60,148 bases of DNA from Candidatus Thiovulum imperiosus. GTDB taxonomy: Bacteria; Campylobacterota; Campylobacteria; Campylobacterales; Thiovulaceae. Below are positions 16,732-26,151 of this stretch, piece after piece. The notes under the pieces were generated by a model that saw only the letters and a program-made list of their open reading frames with translations, was not told where the DNA came from and ran no database searches. Both the position numbers and the translations under genes were made by a program. The first letter of the stretch is position 1. Every line of letters starts with the position of its first letter. The DNA lies in assembly GCA_024281175.1 (NCBI GenBank), contig JAMJTW010000030.1, forward strand, positions 1-60,148. Reading direction: 5' to 3'.

Positions 16732-18525
16732 TTAGATTTTCAAATCTTCTAAAATTTCTGAAAAGAGTTGGTATCTATCTCCAAAACTCTTTTCAACCAT
16801 TTTCAGAATAGTGTTAGAAATTGATGACTCTAACTCTGCTGGTGCTTTTTCAGAAGTTGTTGAAAAGTTGCTGATTTCGTCATAGGGATTTTCTCCAGAT
16901 ATGTTTTTATATATCTGAACTCCAAAAGAGAATATTTCAAAAAGCTCTTTTCTACCACTATCAGGGTTTTGAGAAAACTCTATGTTTTCAAGTTTTGTAA
17001 ACTTTCTGTTGAATTTGAGAAGAAAACTTATCGCCTCAGGTGAGTAATAACTCAAGACTCTTTTTTCAAAATTTGTAAAAGTTTCAAACGGTTTTTTCAT
17101 CTTTAAAAATATCTGAACAAGGTCATAAGTGTAGAGTTTCGCTTCTGGTATTGGTACTGATTTTAAAACTCTTCTACCCTCACTCTGCATAGTTCCGCCA
17201 ACAGAGATATGAACTGCTGGAACACTTTTTCCATCAACTTTTGTCTTTGTTCCCTCATATCCAAAATTTCCGAAACCGTGAATACCACAACCTTTTGGAC
17301 AGGCGGACCAGTGAAAAGAGATATTTTCGTCAAAATCTACAATCTTTTCTGATAGGTAGTGTGCCATATCAACAGCGTCAGGTTTTCCCTCTATAACTCC
17401 GAATGGACAATCTTTTGAACCAGCACAAGCAACCATATTTCTATAAAAGCTATTTTCATAAGAGGAGTATTTTGAAAAACATCTCTCTTTTCCAATCACA
17501 TATAAATTTTGTTGATAAGTAAATCTTATCTCTCCAGAGTTACTAAGTTCTATAAGCTCACTACCTGAAAATATACCAGCAGGTATTATGATAAGTTTTG
17601 CAAACTCATTATTTTTCAAAGAGACAAGAGTCTCATTTGAAACTTCTGAACTAACAAGAGTCTCTCCCGATGTTTGGAGTTCGATTTTAGCCTCTTTTCT
17701 AATTGTCGTAGAGAATTTCTCAATTCCAACAGCTTCTAAAAGATAGTGCAGACGATTTCTGTTTCTATTATCTCGAAAACCATATTTTCTAAAAATCTTT
17801 AAAGTGGCTTCAAAAACTTTTAAAACCTCATCATCATCTTTTAGAAATATGTCTGTCTGTTTTGCAACTTCACCAACTTTTCCACCAAGATATAAGTTAT
17901 ATCCATACTCACCATTTTTTTTAGCAAGAACAAGGGCGAAATCGTGTCCAAAGATGTTTGAACGATTTTCAAAACTACCATTAATTCCAACATTAAATTT
18001 TCTTGGTAGTGCTGAAATCCACTCATCTTTTTTTAAGAAAATAGACTCCATTTTCTGAATTGTGGTATCTGAACTTAAAATTGAGTCTTTTGCAACTTCA
18101 GAGAGAGGGTCAGCAACAATGTTTCTTACATTATCAACTCCAGTTTGAAAAGAGGTGATACCAACCGACTCCAATTCAGAAATTACTGTTGGAATATCCT
18201 CAATTTTCAAGTAACGAAGTTGTATCTGCATTCTTGTTGTAATATCGATGTAATCTTTTCCAAACCTCTTTGCAACTTCTCCAACTTTCTTAGCTTGATG
18301 AGGTAATAATCTACCTCCAGAAACTCTAACTCTCATCATAAAAGAGTTTGGCTCTTTTCTATCAAAAATACCAAATGACTTTAAGAAAAAACTTAAATCC
18401 TCTTTTAAAATAGTTTCATAACCAGATTTTGAATACTCCTCAAGTTTCTCTAAAGCCTCTTTTGGAGTTCTTGTCTCTTTCAACTTCTCTATTTTGTTTA
18501 ACTTGCTCTTTTTCTCAATTAACAC
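16732..18525 (-). CDS. siroheme- and [4Fe-4S]-containing nitrite/sulfite reductase
   Basis: 597 residues from a GTG start at 18525; the neighbouring ATG is out of frame. It reduces nitrite to ammonium or sulfite to sulfide by six electrons. Two ferredoxin-like half-domains (GGRLLPHQAKKVGEVAKRFG near residue 70; a second near 320) and the siroheme/cluster ligands ACAGSKDCPFG (Cys-x5-Cys, ~380) and SACPKGCGIHG (Cys-x3-Cys, ~415) are intact. A divergent siroheme synthase gene lies 100 bp away. Because a Nas-type nitrate reductase is also in the window, I favour a ferredoxin-dependent nitrite reductase (NirA-like); sulfite reductase remains possible. Confidence 0.88.
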   Translation of the reverse strand: MLIEKKSKLNKIEKLKETRTPKEALEKLEEYSKSGYETILKEDLSFFLKSFGIFDRKEPNSFMMRVRVSGGRLLPHQAKKVGEVAKRFGKDYIDITTRMQIQLRYLKIEDIPTVISELESVGITSFQTGVDNVRNIVADPLSEVAKDSILSSDTTIQKMESIFLKKDEWISALPRKFNVGINGSFENRSNIFGHDFALVLAKKNGEYGYNLYLGGKVGEVAKQTDIFLKDDDEVLKVFEATLKIFRKYGFRDNRNRNRLHYLLEAVGIEKFSTTIRKEAKIELQTSGETLVSSEVSNETLVSLKNNEFAKLIIIPAGIFSGSELIELSNSGEIRFTYQQNLYVIGKERCFSKYSSYENSFYRNMVACAGSKDCPFGVIEGKPDAVDMAHYLSEKIVDFDENISFHWSACPKGCGIHGFGNFGYEGTKTKVDGKSVPAVHISVGGTMQSEGRRVLKSVPIPEAKLYTYDLVQIFLKMKKPFETFTNFEKRVLSYYSPEAISFLLKFNRKFTKLENIEFSQNPDSGRKELFEIFSFGVQIYKNISGENPYDEISNFSTTSEKAPAELESSISNTILKMVEKSFGDRYQLFSEILEDLKI

Positions 18526-18631
18526 ACATTTACCTTAAATTTAAATAAATTTAAAAAATATATTATCAAATAAACAGCATGTTTTACAAATATTTAATTT
18601 TAAATTCAGTTTTTAAAACTACAATTATCAA

Positions 18632-19846
18632 ATGTATAAGACAGTACCAATATTTTTAAATTCTCCTCAAATTTTACTGATTGGAGGGGGTAAAGTTGCA
18701 AAGCAGAAAGCTGAAACTTTACAAAAAAATAGTATAGATTTTGTTGTTATTTCAGAAGATTTTATCTTAGATTTTCCTGATACAAATAGAATTCAGAGAC
18801 GATTTTTAGAGTCTGATTTAGAAAATTTTAAAGTTGTAGTTGATGCCACAGGCTGTGATGAAGTTGGTGAAATTTTAAAAAGAAATCCTCAAATTTTACG
18901 AAATAGGGTTGATACTCCAAAAGAGTGTGATTTCTTTTTCTCCTCAAATATAGTTCAGGGAGATTTAAAAATTGCAGTTTCTACTTCTGGTAGCTCTCCA
19001 AGAGCAGGACAGATAATTCGAGATAGAATTGAGAAGTTCATCACTCCAAATTTTGGAGAAATTTTAAAAGAGTTTGGTAAAAAGAGAGAGGTAAAAGAGA
19101 TAAATTTAGTAGAAGTTCAAAAAGAGAGTGAAAAAGCTCTTTCCAAAGTTTATCTTATTGGAGCTGGAACAGGAGACCCTGAACTTCTAACAATAAAAGC
19201 CTATAAAACTTTACAAAGTCTCGATACAGTTTTTTATGACCACCTCATCTCCAAAGAGATTTTAGAACTCATTCCTGAAAGTGTAGAGAAGATATCTGTT
19301 GGAAAACAGAAAGGAAGTCACTCAAAAAAACAGGAAGAGATAAATATAATGCTACTTCATGAAGTTAAGAAAGGTAAAATTGTTGGTAGACTTAAAGCTG
19401 GAGACCCCTATATTTTTGGTAGAGGTGGTGAAGAGGCTCTTTTTCTCATTGAGAATAGAGTTCAAGTAGAAGTCATTCCAGGTATATCATCTTCAATCTC
19501 ATTTGGACTACCTCCAACTCACCGAGGTTTAGCCTCAGGCTTCTCTGTTGTTTCAGCCCACTTAAATGGAAATCGTGTCAATCTTGACTGGATACCTCTT
19601 TTGAAAATGAGAAATCACACTCTTGTCGTTCTTATGGGACTTTCTCGAATTCCAGAAATTGTAGAAACAGCTTTAAAAATTGGAGTTTCAAAAGAAGTTC
19701 CTGTTGCCATTATTTCAAATATCTCGAGAGTTGAAGAGAGTAGAGTTTTTACAAATCTTGAAAATTTAGAAGCCAACTCCAAAGGTGTTCCAAGACCAGC
19801 CATTTTAGTTTTTGGAGATGTTGTACATTTAGCAGAAGCCCTTTAA
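18632..19846 (+). CDS. cysG: siroheme synthase, fused dehydrogenase/ferrochelatase and uroporphyrinogen-III methyltransferase
   Basis: 404 residues, slightly shorter than E. coli CysG. The N-terminal half has the NAD-binding loop LLIGGGKVAKQKAE (residues ~15-28) and TSGSSPRAGQIIR, typical of precorrin-2 dehydrogenase/ferrochelatase. The C-terminal half from ~170 is the SAM-dependent methyltransferase: VYLIGAGTGDPELLT, YDHLIS, RLKAGDPYIFGRGGEE, VIPGISSS. It supplies siroheme for the divergently encoded reductase 106 bp upstream. No good Shine-Dalgarno sequence precedes the ATG. Confidence 0.93.
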   Translation: MYKTVPIFLNSPQILLIGGGKVAKQKAETLQKNSIDFVVISEDFILDFPDTNRIQRRFLESDLENFKVVVDATGCDEVGEILKRNPQILRNRVDTPKECDFFFSSNIVQGDLKIAVSTSGSSPRAGQIIRDRIEKFITPNFGEILKEFGKKREVKEINLVEVQKESEKALSKVYLIGAGTGDPELLTIKAYKTLQSLDTVFYDHLISKEILELIPESVEKISVGKQKGSHSKKQEEINIMLLHEVKKGKIVGRLKAGDPYIFGRGGEEALFLIENRVQVEVIPGISSSISFGLPPTHRGLASGFSVVSAHLNGNRVNLDWIPLLKMRNHTLVVLMGLSRIPEIVETALKIGVSKEVPVAIISNISRVEESRVFTNLENLEANSKGVPRPAILVFGDVVHLAEAL

Positions 19847-19896
19847 ATCTCTGTTTCAGGTAAGATATTTTTACAAAATCTTATCAAAGGCAAAAT

Positions 19897-21333
19897 ATGA
19901 GAAAGGCAATTTCAGTTCTACTCTTTTCAATTCAACTATTTGGAAACGAGATAGTAAAATGTAGTGGAGAGGGGCGTACAGAAAGTGAAGCAATTGTAAA
20001 TGCTCAAAGAAAGGCTCTTCAGAGTTTTAACACAAAACTTAAAGTTCATTTTCAGAAAGATATTTCAGTTGTAGACAGAGAGGCAAAAGAGAAGATAGCT
20101 TACAAATTGGAGACCTCATCAAATGGAGTTGTTTCACTACTGCTTCCTGAAGTTATAAAAGATGGAGAGAAGTTTCTTGTAAAGGGAATTTGTCAAATCA
20201 ACAACAATTTGAAAAGTAGAGTTTTGGAACTGCAAGAGAAAATCTCTTCAAACAGCACTTCACTTTCAGAACTTCAAAACGGTTTGGAGATTCTCAATTT
20301 TGAAATAGAGAGTTTTCAGAAAGAGAGTCTCCAAATAGATGCTGAAACAGAAAAGAGAATTTTAAAACTGCTCTACAAATTGGAAAACTTGGAAGATAGT
20401 TCCAAGCATCAGAAAGAGGTTTTAAAACTTGAGATAGACTATCTTCAAAGAGATTTAAAAGAGTTAAAAACTGTAACTGCTGATGAGGTTCAGAACCAGA
20501 TTTTAGAGCTTCAAAATGATTTGGAGAATCTTCCAGATATTTCTGAAGTTCGAGATTCTCTACTTTACCAAATCAGAACAAATTTTAGAGTTTTGAATGA
20601 GAAGATAGAGGTAATTTCAGATAGATTTGAGGAATCTGTTTCAAATTTTAAGAGTGAGCAAAAGGAGAAGATAGATAAACTTGAAAACTCTATCTCTACT
20701 ATAAGTTCTGAAATAGAAAATTTAGAGTCTCGAGTCTCAATTCTGGAAAAGTATCAAATTTACATCTTTTCAGCACTGGCACTGCTCTTTTTTCTAATTC
20801 TGTTTCTTCTTTTTAGAAAAAGAGATAGCGAAACAGAGAAAATTGCTGATATTCACACTATTGACAATAGAGTAAAAATAGAGTTGAACAGCAAAATCTT
20901 AACTTCAAAAGAGAAATTACGGGCAACTGTTTTTCATAAATTTAAAACAGAGATGTATCTATACATTGTGAATTTAAATTCAGAAAACAGAGTAGAGTTT
21001 TTATACCCAACTTCTAAAGATAATAATTTGATACCGCCAAATAGAACTCTCTCCACACCAGACTTTGATATCACACAGCCTTTTGGAAAAGATATCTTTA
21101 AAGTAATTGCCTCTCCACTGCCGTTAGAAATTCCAAAAATTGCTTATAAAAGCAGTAAGATTTTTGCCGATAGTCGAGGATTTAAAAATCCAGAAATAGA
21201 GAGTATCCAAAAAGAGTTGGCTGAAAGTAGTGAAGTTTCTAATATGGATATCATTGGACATTTCCGAGGTCAAGCCTTGAAAAATAATTTTAAACTTTAT
21301 GAAAACTTTGTTGAGTTGGAGACGAAATTATGA
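19897..21333 (+). CDS. LPP20-like / coiled-coil / DUF4384 membrane protein, partner of caspase
   Basis: 478 residues. A signal peptide (about 1-17) is followed by an LPP20-like alpha/beta unit (GEGRTESEAIVNAQRKAL), a coiled coil (about 105-285), one TM helix (about 288-308) and a C-terminal DUF4384-like domain (FHKFKTEMYLYIVNLNSE onwards). Predicted topology: LPP20 and coiled coil in the periplasm, DUF4384 in the cytoplasm. DUF4384 commonly accompanies caspase-like peptidases, and here the caspase gene overlaps the stop (ATGA). I infer a sensor or regulator that relays an envelope signal to the caspase. Confidence 0.75.
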   Translation: MRKAISVLLFSIQLFGNEIVKCSGEGRTESEAIVNAQRKALQSFNTKLKVHFQKDISVVDREAKEKIAYKLETSSNGVVSLLLPEVIKDGEKFLVKGICQINNNLKSRVLELQEKISSNSTSLSELQNGLEILNFEIESFQKESLQIDAETEKRILKLLYKLENLEDSSKHQKEVLKLEIDYLQRDLKELKTVTADEVQNQILELQNDLENLPDISEVRDSLLYQIRTNFRVLNEKIEVISDRFEESVSNFKSEQKEKIDKLENSISTISSEIENLESRVSILEKYQIYIFSALALLFFLILFLLFRKRDSETEKIADIHTIDNRVKIELNSKILTSKEKLRATVFHKFKTEMYLYIVNLNSENRVEFLYPTSKDNNLIPPNRTLSTPDFDITQPFGKDIFKVIASPLPLEIPKIAYKSSKIFADSRGFKNPEIESIQKELAESSEVSNMDIIGHFRGQALKNNFKLYENFVELETKL

Positions 21334-23531
21334 AAACAGCACTTGTAATTGGAAATGGAGAGTATCAGAATACAGCAAAACTGAAAAATCCAACGAACGA
21401 TAGTCGAGATATGAAAAGTGCTTTGGAAACTTTGGGTTTCAAGGTATTTTATGGTGAGAACTTAAAGAAGAGAGAGATGAGAGAACTCTTAAATAAGTTT
21501 TCGGAGAACTCACGAGGTTCGGAAACCTCTCTTTTCTACTATGCTGGACACGGTTTGCAACTGGAGGGTGAAAACTATCTAATTCCAATCGACTCAAAAA
21601 TCGACTTTTCTGATGATATTCCAGAAGAGAGTATGAACTTTTCCAGAGTTGAAAGCGAATTTGGAAAAGTTGGAAGTTCAAATATCTTTATTCTTGACGC
21701 TTGTCGAGACAATCCATTTCAGAAAAGTGGTAGAAGTATTGGCGGTCGAGGTCTTGCAAATCCAAGTATGCGAATTGGGAATTCTATAATTGCCTACTCA
21801 ACTTCTCCAAATGAGATAGCCCTTGATGGTAGCGGTGCAAATGGGATTTATACAAAGTATCTCAAAAGTGTGATTTTGGAAACTGGAATTTCAATTGAAA
21901 AGGTTTTTAAAAAAGTAGCAAAATTTGTGAAAGATGAGACTGGACAGAAACAGACTCCTTGGGTTCATTCTAACTCTCATGAAGATATTTACTTGAATGG
22001 GAAAGTTGAGAGTGGTTTGAGAGCTGAAGATGTTCAGAAAATTGCGGAACTTGAAGAGAAGTTACGAATTCGTGAAGAGAAAGAGCGGGAGTATGACTCA
22101 CTCTTTTCAGAACTTGAAGATAGAACTGGAAAACTTAAAAATATTGAAAATCTTCAGAAACTTGAAGAGGAGAAAGAGAAACTTCGGGAACTGAATGAGA
22201 GGCTTAAATCGAAACAGAGCGAAATTGAGACAGTTTCTAAAAGTGTTCAAATCGAGGAAGTTCGGGAAGATACAAAAGTTGGAATTTGGAGTGGAGGAGA
22301 AGAGAGAAGTAAACTTTTCTTTTCGGATTTTAAGAAGAGGGAAGTAGAGAAGCGAAAAGCGGAACTGGAAAAAAATATTTCAGAAATTCAAAATGAAGTT
22401 GCTCCACCTTTTAGGGCTTTTGAGAAGCAGAAACCTGTTCAGGGCGAATTTGAGAAAACTCTTGATTTTCAGATACGAGAGATAGAGTATCAGCAAGAGA
22501 AACTGAATTACGAAAGTGAGAAAGAGAATTTTATAGCAAAAATTGAGAGAGGGAAAAAAGAGCGAATTCTGAAAATCCGAAACCAATTTGCGGAATCTGA
22601 AAAAGATTTTTATTCAAAACTTCTAAACTCCTATTTTGGAAAACAGAAAATATCGATGAGGTATGACCCTGATAAAGAAGTTTTTAAAGTAAATCTGAAT
22701 GGACTAGGGTTTTTTGTAAAAGTTCCAATTGGTATTGCTGAAGAGTTTAAGAAAAGTGTGAAATCTTTTCAGGTTTTTGTTCATCTGGAGAGTTTGGAGA
22801 TTTTGAAGATTTCGGCAAACTTTAGAGGAAATGACTTTTTTGGTGAGGGGTTTGAAAAGAGGTTTTTTGAGATAGAAGAGGCTCGAGAGAGAGAAGAGGC
22901 TCAAAGAAAACGAGAAGCTGAAAGACGACAAAAAGTTCAAAGACGGCAAGAAAGAATAGCCAAAAATATAAAGAAAACTATTTTTGGAATTCTTTTAGTT
23001 GCAACTCTTTCTGTCTTGGGATACTTTGGGTATGGAGAGTATCAGGAGTATGAAGAAAAGAGAATTGCTGAAGAAAATAGGAGATTGGGTTTTGTAAAAG
23101 AGACAGACTCTTATAAAATTTACAGAGATTTTTTTGTTGATAAGAAGACAAATTTGATGTGGCAAAAGAAAAGTGGAAACTGGGAATACTACACTTGGCA
23201 AGAGGCGATGAGGTATTGCGAAAATTTAGAACTCTCTGGATATTCAAATTGGAGACTTCCAAGCCGAGATGAAGCAAAGAGTCTGCTTACAGAATATTAT
23301 GGAGAATATAACTCTAATTGGAGAAAGTGGTTTGATGCAAACCAGCATAAGAGACATAATGAAAGATTTGTTAAAAATGAAATCTCACAATTTTTACCAT
23401 ATTGGATATGGACTTCAACAAAACATAACAAATATAGTTCCGATTCGTGGATTGTCGATTTCAAGTATGGTAGTGACAATTGGAGTTACCAGACTAACGA
23501 CAATTTCGCGGTCTGTGTTCGATACTTATGA
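21330..23531 (+). CDS. membrane-anchored caspase (C14) with C-terminal Lcl/DUF1566 domain
   Basis: 733 residues. The N-terminal caspase p20-like domain has its catalytic pair: His74 in FYYAGHG and Cys125 in ILDACRDNPF. A long charged coiled coil (about 230-540) leads to one TM helix (about 550-570), then a C-type-lectin-like Lcl/DUF1566 domain (FVDKKTNLMWQ, SGYSNWRLPSRDE, YWIWTSTKH, FAVCVRYL). Without a signal peptide the caspase should be cytoplasmic and the Lcl domain periplasmic, opposite in polarity to the partner gene. Bacterial caspases are linked to regulated self-killing, defence or protein processing; the target is unknown. Confidence 0.85.
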   Translation: MKTALVIGNGEYQNTAKLKNPTNDSRDMKSALETLGFKVFYGENLKKREMRELLNKFSENSRGSETSLFYYAGHGLQLEGENYLIPIDSKIDFSDDIPEESMNFSRVESEFGKVGSSNIFILDACRDNPFQKSGRSIGGRGLANPSMRIGNSIIAYSTSPNEIALDGSGANGIYTKYLKSVILETGISIEKVFKKVAKFVKDETGQKQTPWVHSNSHEDIYLNGKVESGLRAEDVQKIAELEEKLRIREEKEREYDSLFSELEDRTGKLKNIENLQKLEEEKEKLRELNERLKSKQSEIETVSKSVQIEEVREDTKVGIWSGGEERSKLFFSDFKKREVEKRKAELEKNISEIQNEVAPPFRAFEKQKPVQGEFEKTLDFQIREIEYQQEKLNYESEKENFIAKIERGKKERILKIRNQFAESEKDFYSKLLNSYFGKQKISMRYDPDKEVFKVNLNGLGFFVKVPIGIAEEFKKSVKSFQVFVHLESLEILKISANFRGNDFFGEGFEKRFFEIEEAREREEAQRKREAERRQKVQRRQERIAKNIKKTIFGILLVATLSVLGYFGYGEYQEYEEKRIAEENRRLGFVKETDSYKIYRDFFVDKKTNLMWQKKSGNWEYYTWQEAMRYCENLELSGYSNWRLPSRDEAKSLLTEYYGEYNSNWRKWFDANQHKRHNERFVKNEISQFLPYWIWTSTKHNKYSSDSWIVDFKYGSDNWSYQTNDNFAVCVRYL

Positions 23532-23955
23532 TTTTTTGTTTTTAACAATTTGATTTTATCATTTCGAGCGAATGCGAGAAATCTTCAACTCATTCCAGCC
23601 CCTTTTTGGGGCTGGTCTTTCTCTCTTTCCGCCCGTTTTTGTCATTTCGAACGAATGTGAGAAATCTTAAAAACTGGAAAAGGATTTCTCACCCTAAAGG
23701 GTTCGAAATGACGGTTTCCCATCACATTCGTTCAGAGTGAAAGCCTCCCCCATTTTGTCATTTCGACATGAGCATAGCGATTGAGAAATCTTAAAAACTT
23801 GAAAAGGATTTCTCACCCTAAAGGGTTCGAAATGACAGGGAAGTAGAACAAGTTCGGCATGACTTTTCCCCACTTTGTCATTTCGAAATGAGCGAAGCGA
23901 TTGAGAAATCTTAAAACTTCGCTTTTCAACCGTAGTAAATTGCTACCTTTAAAAA
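23532..23955. repeat. 424-bp gene-free stretch filled with REP-like palindromes
   Basis: Units beginning TGTCATTTCGA and continuing to GAGAAATCTT occur at about 23558-23586, 23640-23713 (inverted pair), 23756-23837 (inverted pair) and 23876-23912. Between the first two is a strong terminator. A block CACATTCGTTCAGAGTGAAA at 23733-23752 recurs at 24991-25010, on the other side of the regulator/antirepressor pair. No gene is visible here. Confidence 0.8.
23595..23627 (+). terminator. strong rho-independent terminator of the caspase operon
   Basis: Eight-bp GC-rich stem CCAGCCCC/GGGGCTGG with a five-T loop followed by TCTTTCTCTCTTT, 64 bases after the caspase stop. It is the most GC-rich hairpin in the window. 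Confidence 0.85.
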
Positions 23956-24162
23956 TCACCTTAAATTATTGTGCAAATAAACAAGTCTCTTATCAAGAGG
24001 AAGCTCCTTTAAAAGTTCAATAATTACTTCTATATGTTTTGGAACTCTATCTTGTTTTTTCCAATAAGTCTGATTATTCCGATGTCCATCAATCAATTTA
24101 ATTAACTGCGAACCTTGTAGATTTAGCTCTTTTAAATTTTCTCTATAAGAGTCATAATTCAT
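23956..24162 (-). CDS. small helical putative DNA-binding regulator
   Basis: 68 residues. The sequence (LKELNLQGSQLIKLIDGHRN followed by a Trp and basic residues) has the spacing of a short XRE-type helix-turn-helix protein, but the match is weaker than for the two 41-44 kb homologues. It is transcribed divergently from a BRO-type antirepressor gene 99 bp away, with a 16-bp palindrome between them. I infer a repressor of the divergent promoter. Confidence 0.6.
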   Translation of the reverse strand: MNYDSYRENLKELNLQGSQLIKLIDGHRNNQTYWKKQDRVPKHIEVIIELLKELPLDKRLVYLHNNLR

Positions 24163-24228
24163 AAATTTGAAAACTCCATTTTTATATAGAGTGGCTAAAG
24201 CCCAAATATTATGCTTTTTAGTGTATAA

Positions 24229-24244
24229 TTTAATTGCAGTTAAA
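24229..24244. promoter_or_regulatory. candidate operator (module 3), TTTAATTGCAGTTAAA
   Basis: A 16-bp palindrome with seven of eight pairs matched, adjoining a TATAAT box at 24224-24229 and 17 bp upstream of the antirepressor ATG. Its core ATTGCAGT is shared with the palindromes at 43663 and (one change) 42568, and the single mismatch falls in the same place in all three while the arms differ. Confidence 0.6.
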
Positions 24245-24261
24245 AAACTAAAGGATAATAA

Positions 24262-24972
24262 ATGGACTTAATAGTAGAGAAGTTTAACAACTCTTCTGTA
24301 AGAATTCTCTTAATAAATGGAATTGAGTGGTTTGTCGCAAAAGACACCGCAGAATTATTGGGTTATGTAAATACAAGAGATGCAATTTCTCAACATTGCA
24401 AAAAAGTTACGACGGTTGAAAATTTCAAAAGTAGTGATTTACGACCTTTGAATTTGAGTAAAGAGTTTGGAAATAATTACAAAAATACAAAACTCATTCC
24501 AGAGTCTGATGTTTGGCGACTCATCATAAAATCTCGACTTCCAGAAGCGGAAAAAATTGAAGAGTGGATTATGGAAGAAGTTCTACCAAGTATTAGAAAA
24601 ACAGGAAGCTACTCCATTTCAGAAATTCCAAACTTTTCAGAACTCCTCTCCCAAAATGAAGACGCTAAAAAGCTCATAGAACTTTTCGAGGAAACAAAGC
24701 CATTCCGCCTTTTGCTTCTCCAAAAGCTCTTAGGTGAGAAAAGTATCTCTTCTCTCTTCCAACTAGACTTCTCTAAAATCTACTTTCTTCCAACAGAACT
24801 TGGAAAGTTACACGGTCTTTCAGGAAGAGAAACAAATTTGAAACTAGAGGCTTTAGGTTTCCAGATTTCAGAAAACGGAATTTGGAAACTTACCTCATCG
24901 GGCAAGGAGTTTGGAATAGAAATTGGTGGAACTTACCACCAACTCAAATGGAAACTAGAAACTCCACTCTAA
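24262..24972 (+). CDS. BRO-N domain antirepressor-like protein
   Basis: 236 residues. The N-terminal half is a BRO-N/phage antirepressor DNA-binding domain: VRILLINGIEWFVAKDTAEL, LLGYVNTRDAIS, and SDVWRLIIKSRLPEAEKIEEW and PSIRKTGSY at about 88-120. The C-terminal half contains a winged-helix-like segment (LPTELGKLHGLSGRETNLKL) similar in plan to the C-termini of the two antirepressors at 41-44 kb. AAAGGA precedes the ATG. It forms a divergent switch with the small regulator. No phage structural genes are near, so this is an isolated module. It carries one GATGAGGT-type octamer. Confidence 0.8.
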   Translation: MDLIVEKFNNSSVRILLINGIEWFVAKDTAELLGYVNTRDAISQHCKKVTTVENFKSSDLRPLNLSKEFGNNYKNTKLIPESDVWRLIIKSRLPEAEKIEEWIMEEVLPSIRKTGSYSISEIPNFSELLSQNEDAKKLIELFEETKPFRLLLLQKLLGEKSISSLFQLDFSKIYFLPTELGKLHGLSGRETNLKLEALGFQISENGIWKLTSSGKEFGIEIGGTYHQLKWKLETPL

Positions 24973-25020
24973 AGTCTTTCTTAGACTCTTCACATTCGTT
25001 CAGAGTGAAAACCCCCACTT

Positions 25021-25123
25021 TGTCATTTCGAACGAATGTGAGAAATCTTTAACTTAATGGCAGTGGAGCTTGTCGAAAAATCTCAGAAAGGAACCTCTCC
25101 ATTCCGCTCCAGTCGAAGTGACA
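25021..25123. repeat. REP-like unit plus a second palindromic family
   Basis: A TGTCATTTCGA to GAGAAATCTT unit (25021-25049) is followed by a related but distinct element whose complement begins TGTCACTTCGACTGGAGC (25091-25123). The second type recurs at 48178-48219. Confidence 0.7.
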
Positions 25124-25155
25124 GGAACAGCTATTTGGTCAGTTCTTGAAAATTG

Positions 25156-26052
25156 TTATCTTTTTTGAGTTCCAAAGTCTGAAATAAACCATTGATTTTT
25201 AAAATCAAGAGTTAAATAGTAAAATCCATCAACTCCTCTTGAAGAGTGAATTAGAATATTTTCTATAATAATTTGAGTTGTCTCTTCAGCTTTTTCCAGC
25301 TCTTTAAAATCTACTTTTGGAATTGGAAATTTGCTAATCGATATCTTTTCAGGTCTCTCTTTAAAAAGATATTCATCTCTATTTGGATACATCTTTTCCA
25401 GAACCCACTCATTTTTCCCATTTCGTATAAACTGGAATGTGTGATATTTGCCATCTTTTAAAAAATATTTGTAGAGTCGAATAGTTGTAGCATCAAAGTT
25501 TGCAAATTTATTTTTCAGCTTTCTTTCAAAAGTTTGAAACTTGAAATTTTGACTATAAAATGGTTTATATCTCTTTTCAATAAAAGAGAATTTGAACCTT
25601 TTTAAATCTTTAAGAAGTAGTTCAAAGTTGGAATTATCAATTGGAACTCCAAACTTCTTTTCCATAAAAGAGACTGCTTTATCAACTTCAACTTCTACTT
25701 CACCTTTTAAATTGTAAATACTGTTTTTCCAAGAGTAGCCCAATACAGAAAGTTTTGTAAAATCTTCAGGATTTCGTAAAAAGTGAAGTTTGATAAATTC
25801 ATCTATCTGCTGTTTTGTATAATTTGTCTCATCTTTTAAAGATGATTTAACTTTCTCCTGCAATCTAGTAGCAACACCTTCTAACAGTTCTCTTGTCGCT
25901 TTTCTACGAGCTTTCTTATCATCTTCACTCTCTCTAGCTTTATAAGATACCTCTTCAACATGTCCGCTTGAAACCAAAGGTTTCTCAATTTTCGGCTCTA
26001 CACCACAACCATAAAATAACAATACTAAAAGTGAAATATAAAACAATTTCAT
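25156..26052 (-). CDS. LPP20-like lipoprotein
   Basis: 298 residues with a lipoprotein signal (LLVLLFYGC; Cys16). The following region (ARESEDDKKARRKATRELLEGV) is the Ala/Lys-rich helix that starts LPP20-like domains, as in the proteins at 19.9, 45.7 and 56.0 kb. The remainder has a helical middle and a beta-rich C-terminus (DGFYYLTLDFKNQWF). Function is unknown; LPP20 of Helicobacter is a surface/outer-membrane lipoprotein. It stands alone between REP repeats and the divergent cytochrome gene. Confidence 0.7.
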   Translation of the reverse strand: MKLFYISLLVLLFYGCGVEPKIEKPLVSSGHVEEVSYKARESEDDKKARRKATRELLEGVATRLQEKVKSSLKDETNYTKQQIDEFIKLHFLRNPEDFTKLSVLGYSWKNSIYNLKGEVEVEVDKAVSFMEKKFGVPIDNSNFELLLKDLKRFKFSFIEKRYKPFYSQNFKFQTFERKLKNKFANFDATTIRLYKYFLKDGKYHTFQFIRNGKNEWVLEKMYPNRDEYLFKERPEKISISKFPIPKVDFKELEKAEETTQIIIENILIHSSRGVDGFYYLTLDFKNQWFISDFGTQKR

Positions 26053-26151
26053 GAAATTCTCTTTTTGATGATTTTATCAAAAATTAGAAACTACAAAAGT
26101 AGGAATAGATGTTGCTAGTTTCTATAAAAATATCTTATTTTTGGAGGAAGT

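Noticed and set aside
23080-23531. Diversity-generating retroelement target in the Lcl/lectin-like domain
   Set aside because: No reverse transcriptase, template repeat or adenine-biased duplicate is visible in the window.
23532-23955. CRISPR array
   Set aside because: Repeats are palindromic, of variable length and irregularly spaced, without unique spacers of constant size and without cas genes.
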